From assembly GCA_944325235.1 (NCBI GenBank), contig CALUZE010000021.1, forward strand, positions 1 through 14,518: 14,518 nt of DNA, in the 5' to 3' direction. Below are positions 14,360 through 14,518 of this stretch, one piece after another. Every line of letters starts with the position of its first letter. The stretch's first letter is position 1. Made by a program: the position numbers and the translations under genes. This DNA is from an uncultured Elusimicrobiales bacterium. GTDB taxonomy: Bacteria > Elusimicrobiota > Elusimicrobia > Elusimicrobiales > Elusimicrobiaceae. The notes beneath the pieces are model-generated. The model was not told the DNA's origin. It saw only the letters and a program-made list of their open reading frames with translations, and did not search any database.

Positions 14360-14518
14360 CTACCTCAACAATTCTTCCACTTTGCGCAAGCCCAAATCGG
14401 CGTCGCTGTTGCCCGGATCCAGCTGTTTGGCCACAATCCAAGCCTGGCGGGCGCGTTCGTAATCGTCTTGGTTAAAAGCGTCCAAGCCTTCAATGTATTT
14501 GGCGCGGGAAGCGGCACT
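14360..14518 (-). CDS. TPR-repeat protein, C-terminal fragment
   Basis: An open frame enters from the right edge and ends at TAG (14362-14360), giving the last 52 residues. They contain a TPR-type helix pair: AKYIEGLDAFNQDDYERARQ, then WIVAKQLDPGNSDA, with the typical Gly, Ala, Tyr, Ala and Pro pattern, and a closing helix LRKVEELLR. The N-terminus and total length lie outside the window. Such repeats bind partner proteins; in secretion and pilus loci they often serve as periplasmic or outer-membrane pilotins, which cannot be decided here. It is the first visible gene of the upstream operon. Confidence 0.8.
   Translation of the reverse strand, partial: SAASRAKYIEGLDAFNQDDYERARQAWIVAKQLDPGNSDADLGLRKVEELLR

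Noticed and set aside
1..14518. Mobile elements, CRISPR arrays, tRNA or rRNA genes
   Set aside because: No transposase, terminal inverted repeats, regularly spaced repeats or RNA gene signatures were found on either strand. The only clear direct repeats are the paralogue box and the TGTCCGAAACG pair.

Overview
The window looks like a bacterial chromosome segment of moderate GC content. All 14 recognised genes lie on the minus strand, so transcription runs from high to low coordinates. Gaps are short: the two longest non-coding stretches are about 137 and 130 bases, and nothing over 300 bases lacks a gene. Two-membrane biogenesis is suggested by Tad/Flp-type pilin-like proteins, a periplasmic thiol oxidoreductase-like protein and a TPR protein. 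The overall style (Q-A-T-x-E pilin leaders, small TPR proteins, alanine/glycine-rich membrane proteins) resembles Elusimicrobiota or a related deep lineage. That is an inference with roughly even odds, because no phylogenetic marker gene is present.

Layout in transcription order. (1) 14518-11932: the end of a TPR protein, a HAMP/PAS-like membrane sensor without a kinase domain, an 89-residue two-TM protein and a secreted thioredoxin-fold protein with a CPYG motif. This run closes with a strong intrinsic terminator. (2) 11931-6289: a tightly packed unit of a Cache-HAMP histidine kinase, a REC-histidine kinase, a NarL/LuxR-type response regulator, a 58-residue Flp-type pilin, a TadG-like protein and a TadE-like pseudopilin. 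Several junctions overlap or are 2-4 bases apart, so sensing and pilus subunits appear co-expressed. (3) 6272-1260: a near-consensus sigma70 promoter, a short leader with a hairpin, then four membrane proteins (494, 526, 90 and 487 residues), ending in a long hairpin with a UACG loop. (4) 1259-1: a further single-TM protein of at least 419 residues that runs off the left edge and lacks a Shine-Dalgarno sequence.

The least explained part is region 3. The 526- and 487-residue proteins share an architecture: an N-terminal anchor starting MKI, a low-complexity Gly/Ala/Ser-rich stretch, an EGLGMGxN motif, a nearly identical 24-residue box, and three C-terminal membrane helices. The 494-residue protein carries what may be a diverged version of the box and ends in a four-cysteine tail. 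I recognise no known family for them. Next to pilin-like genes and a dedicated phosphorelay, they are candidates for an undescribed envelope or secretion-like assembly. The ATPase, secretin, inner-membrane platform and prepilin peptidase that a Tad system needs are not in this window.
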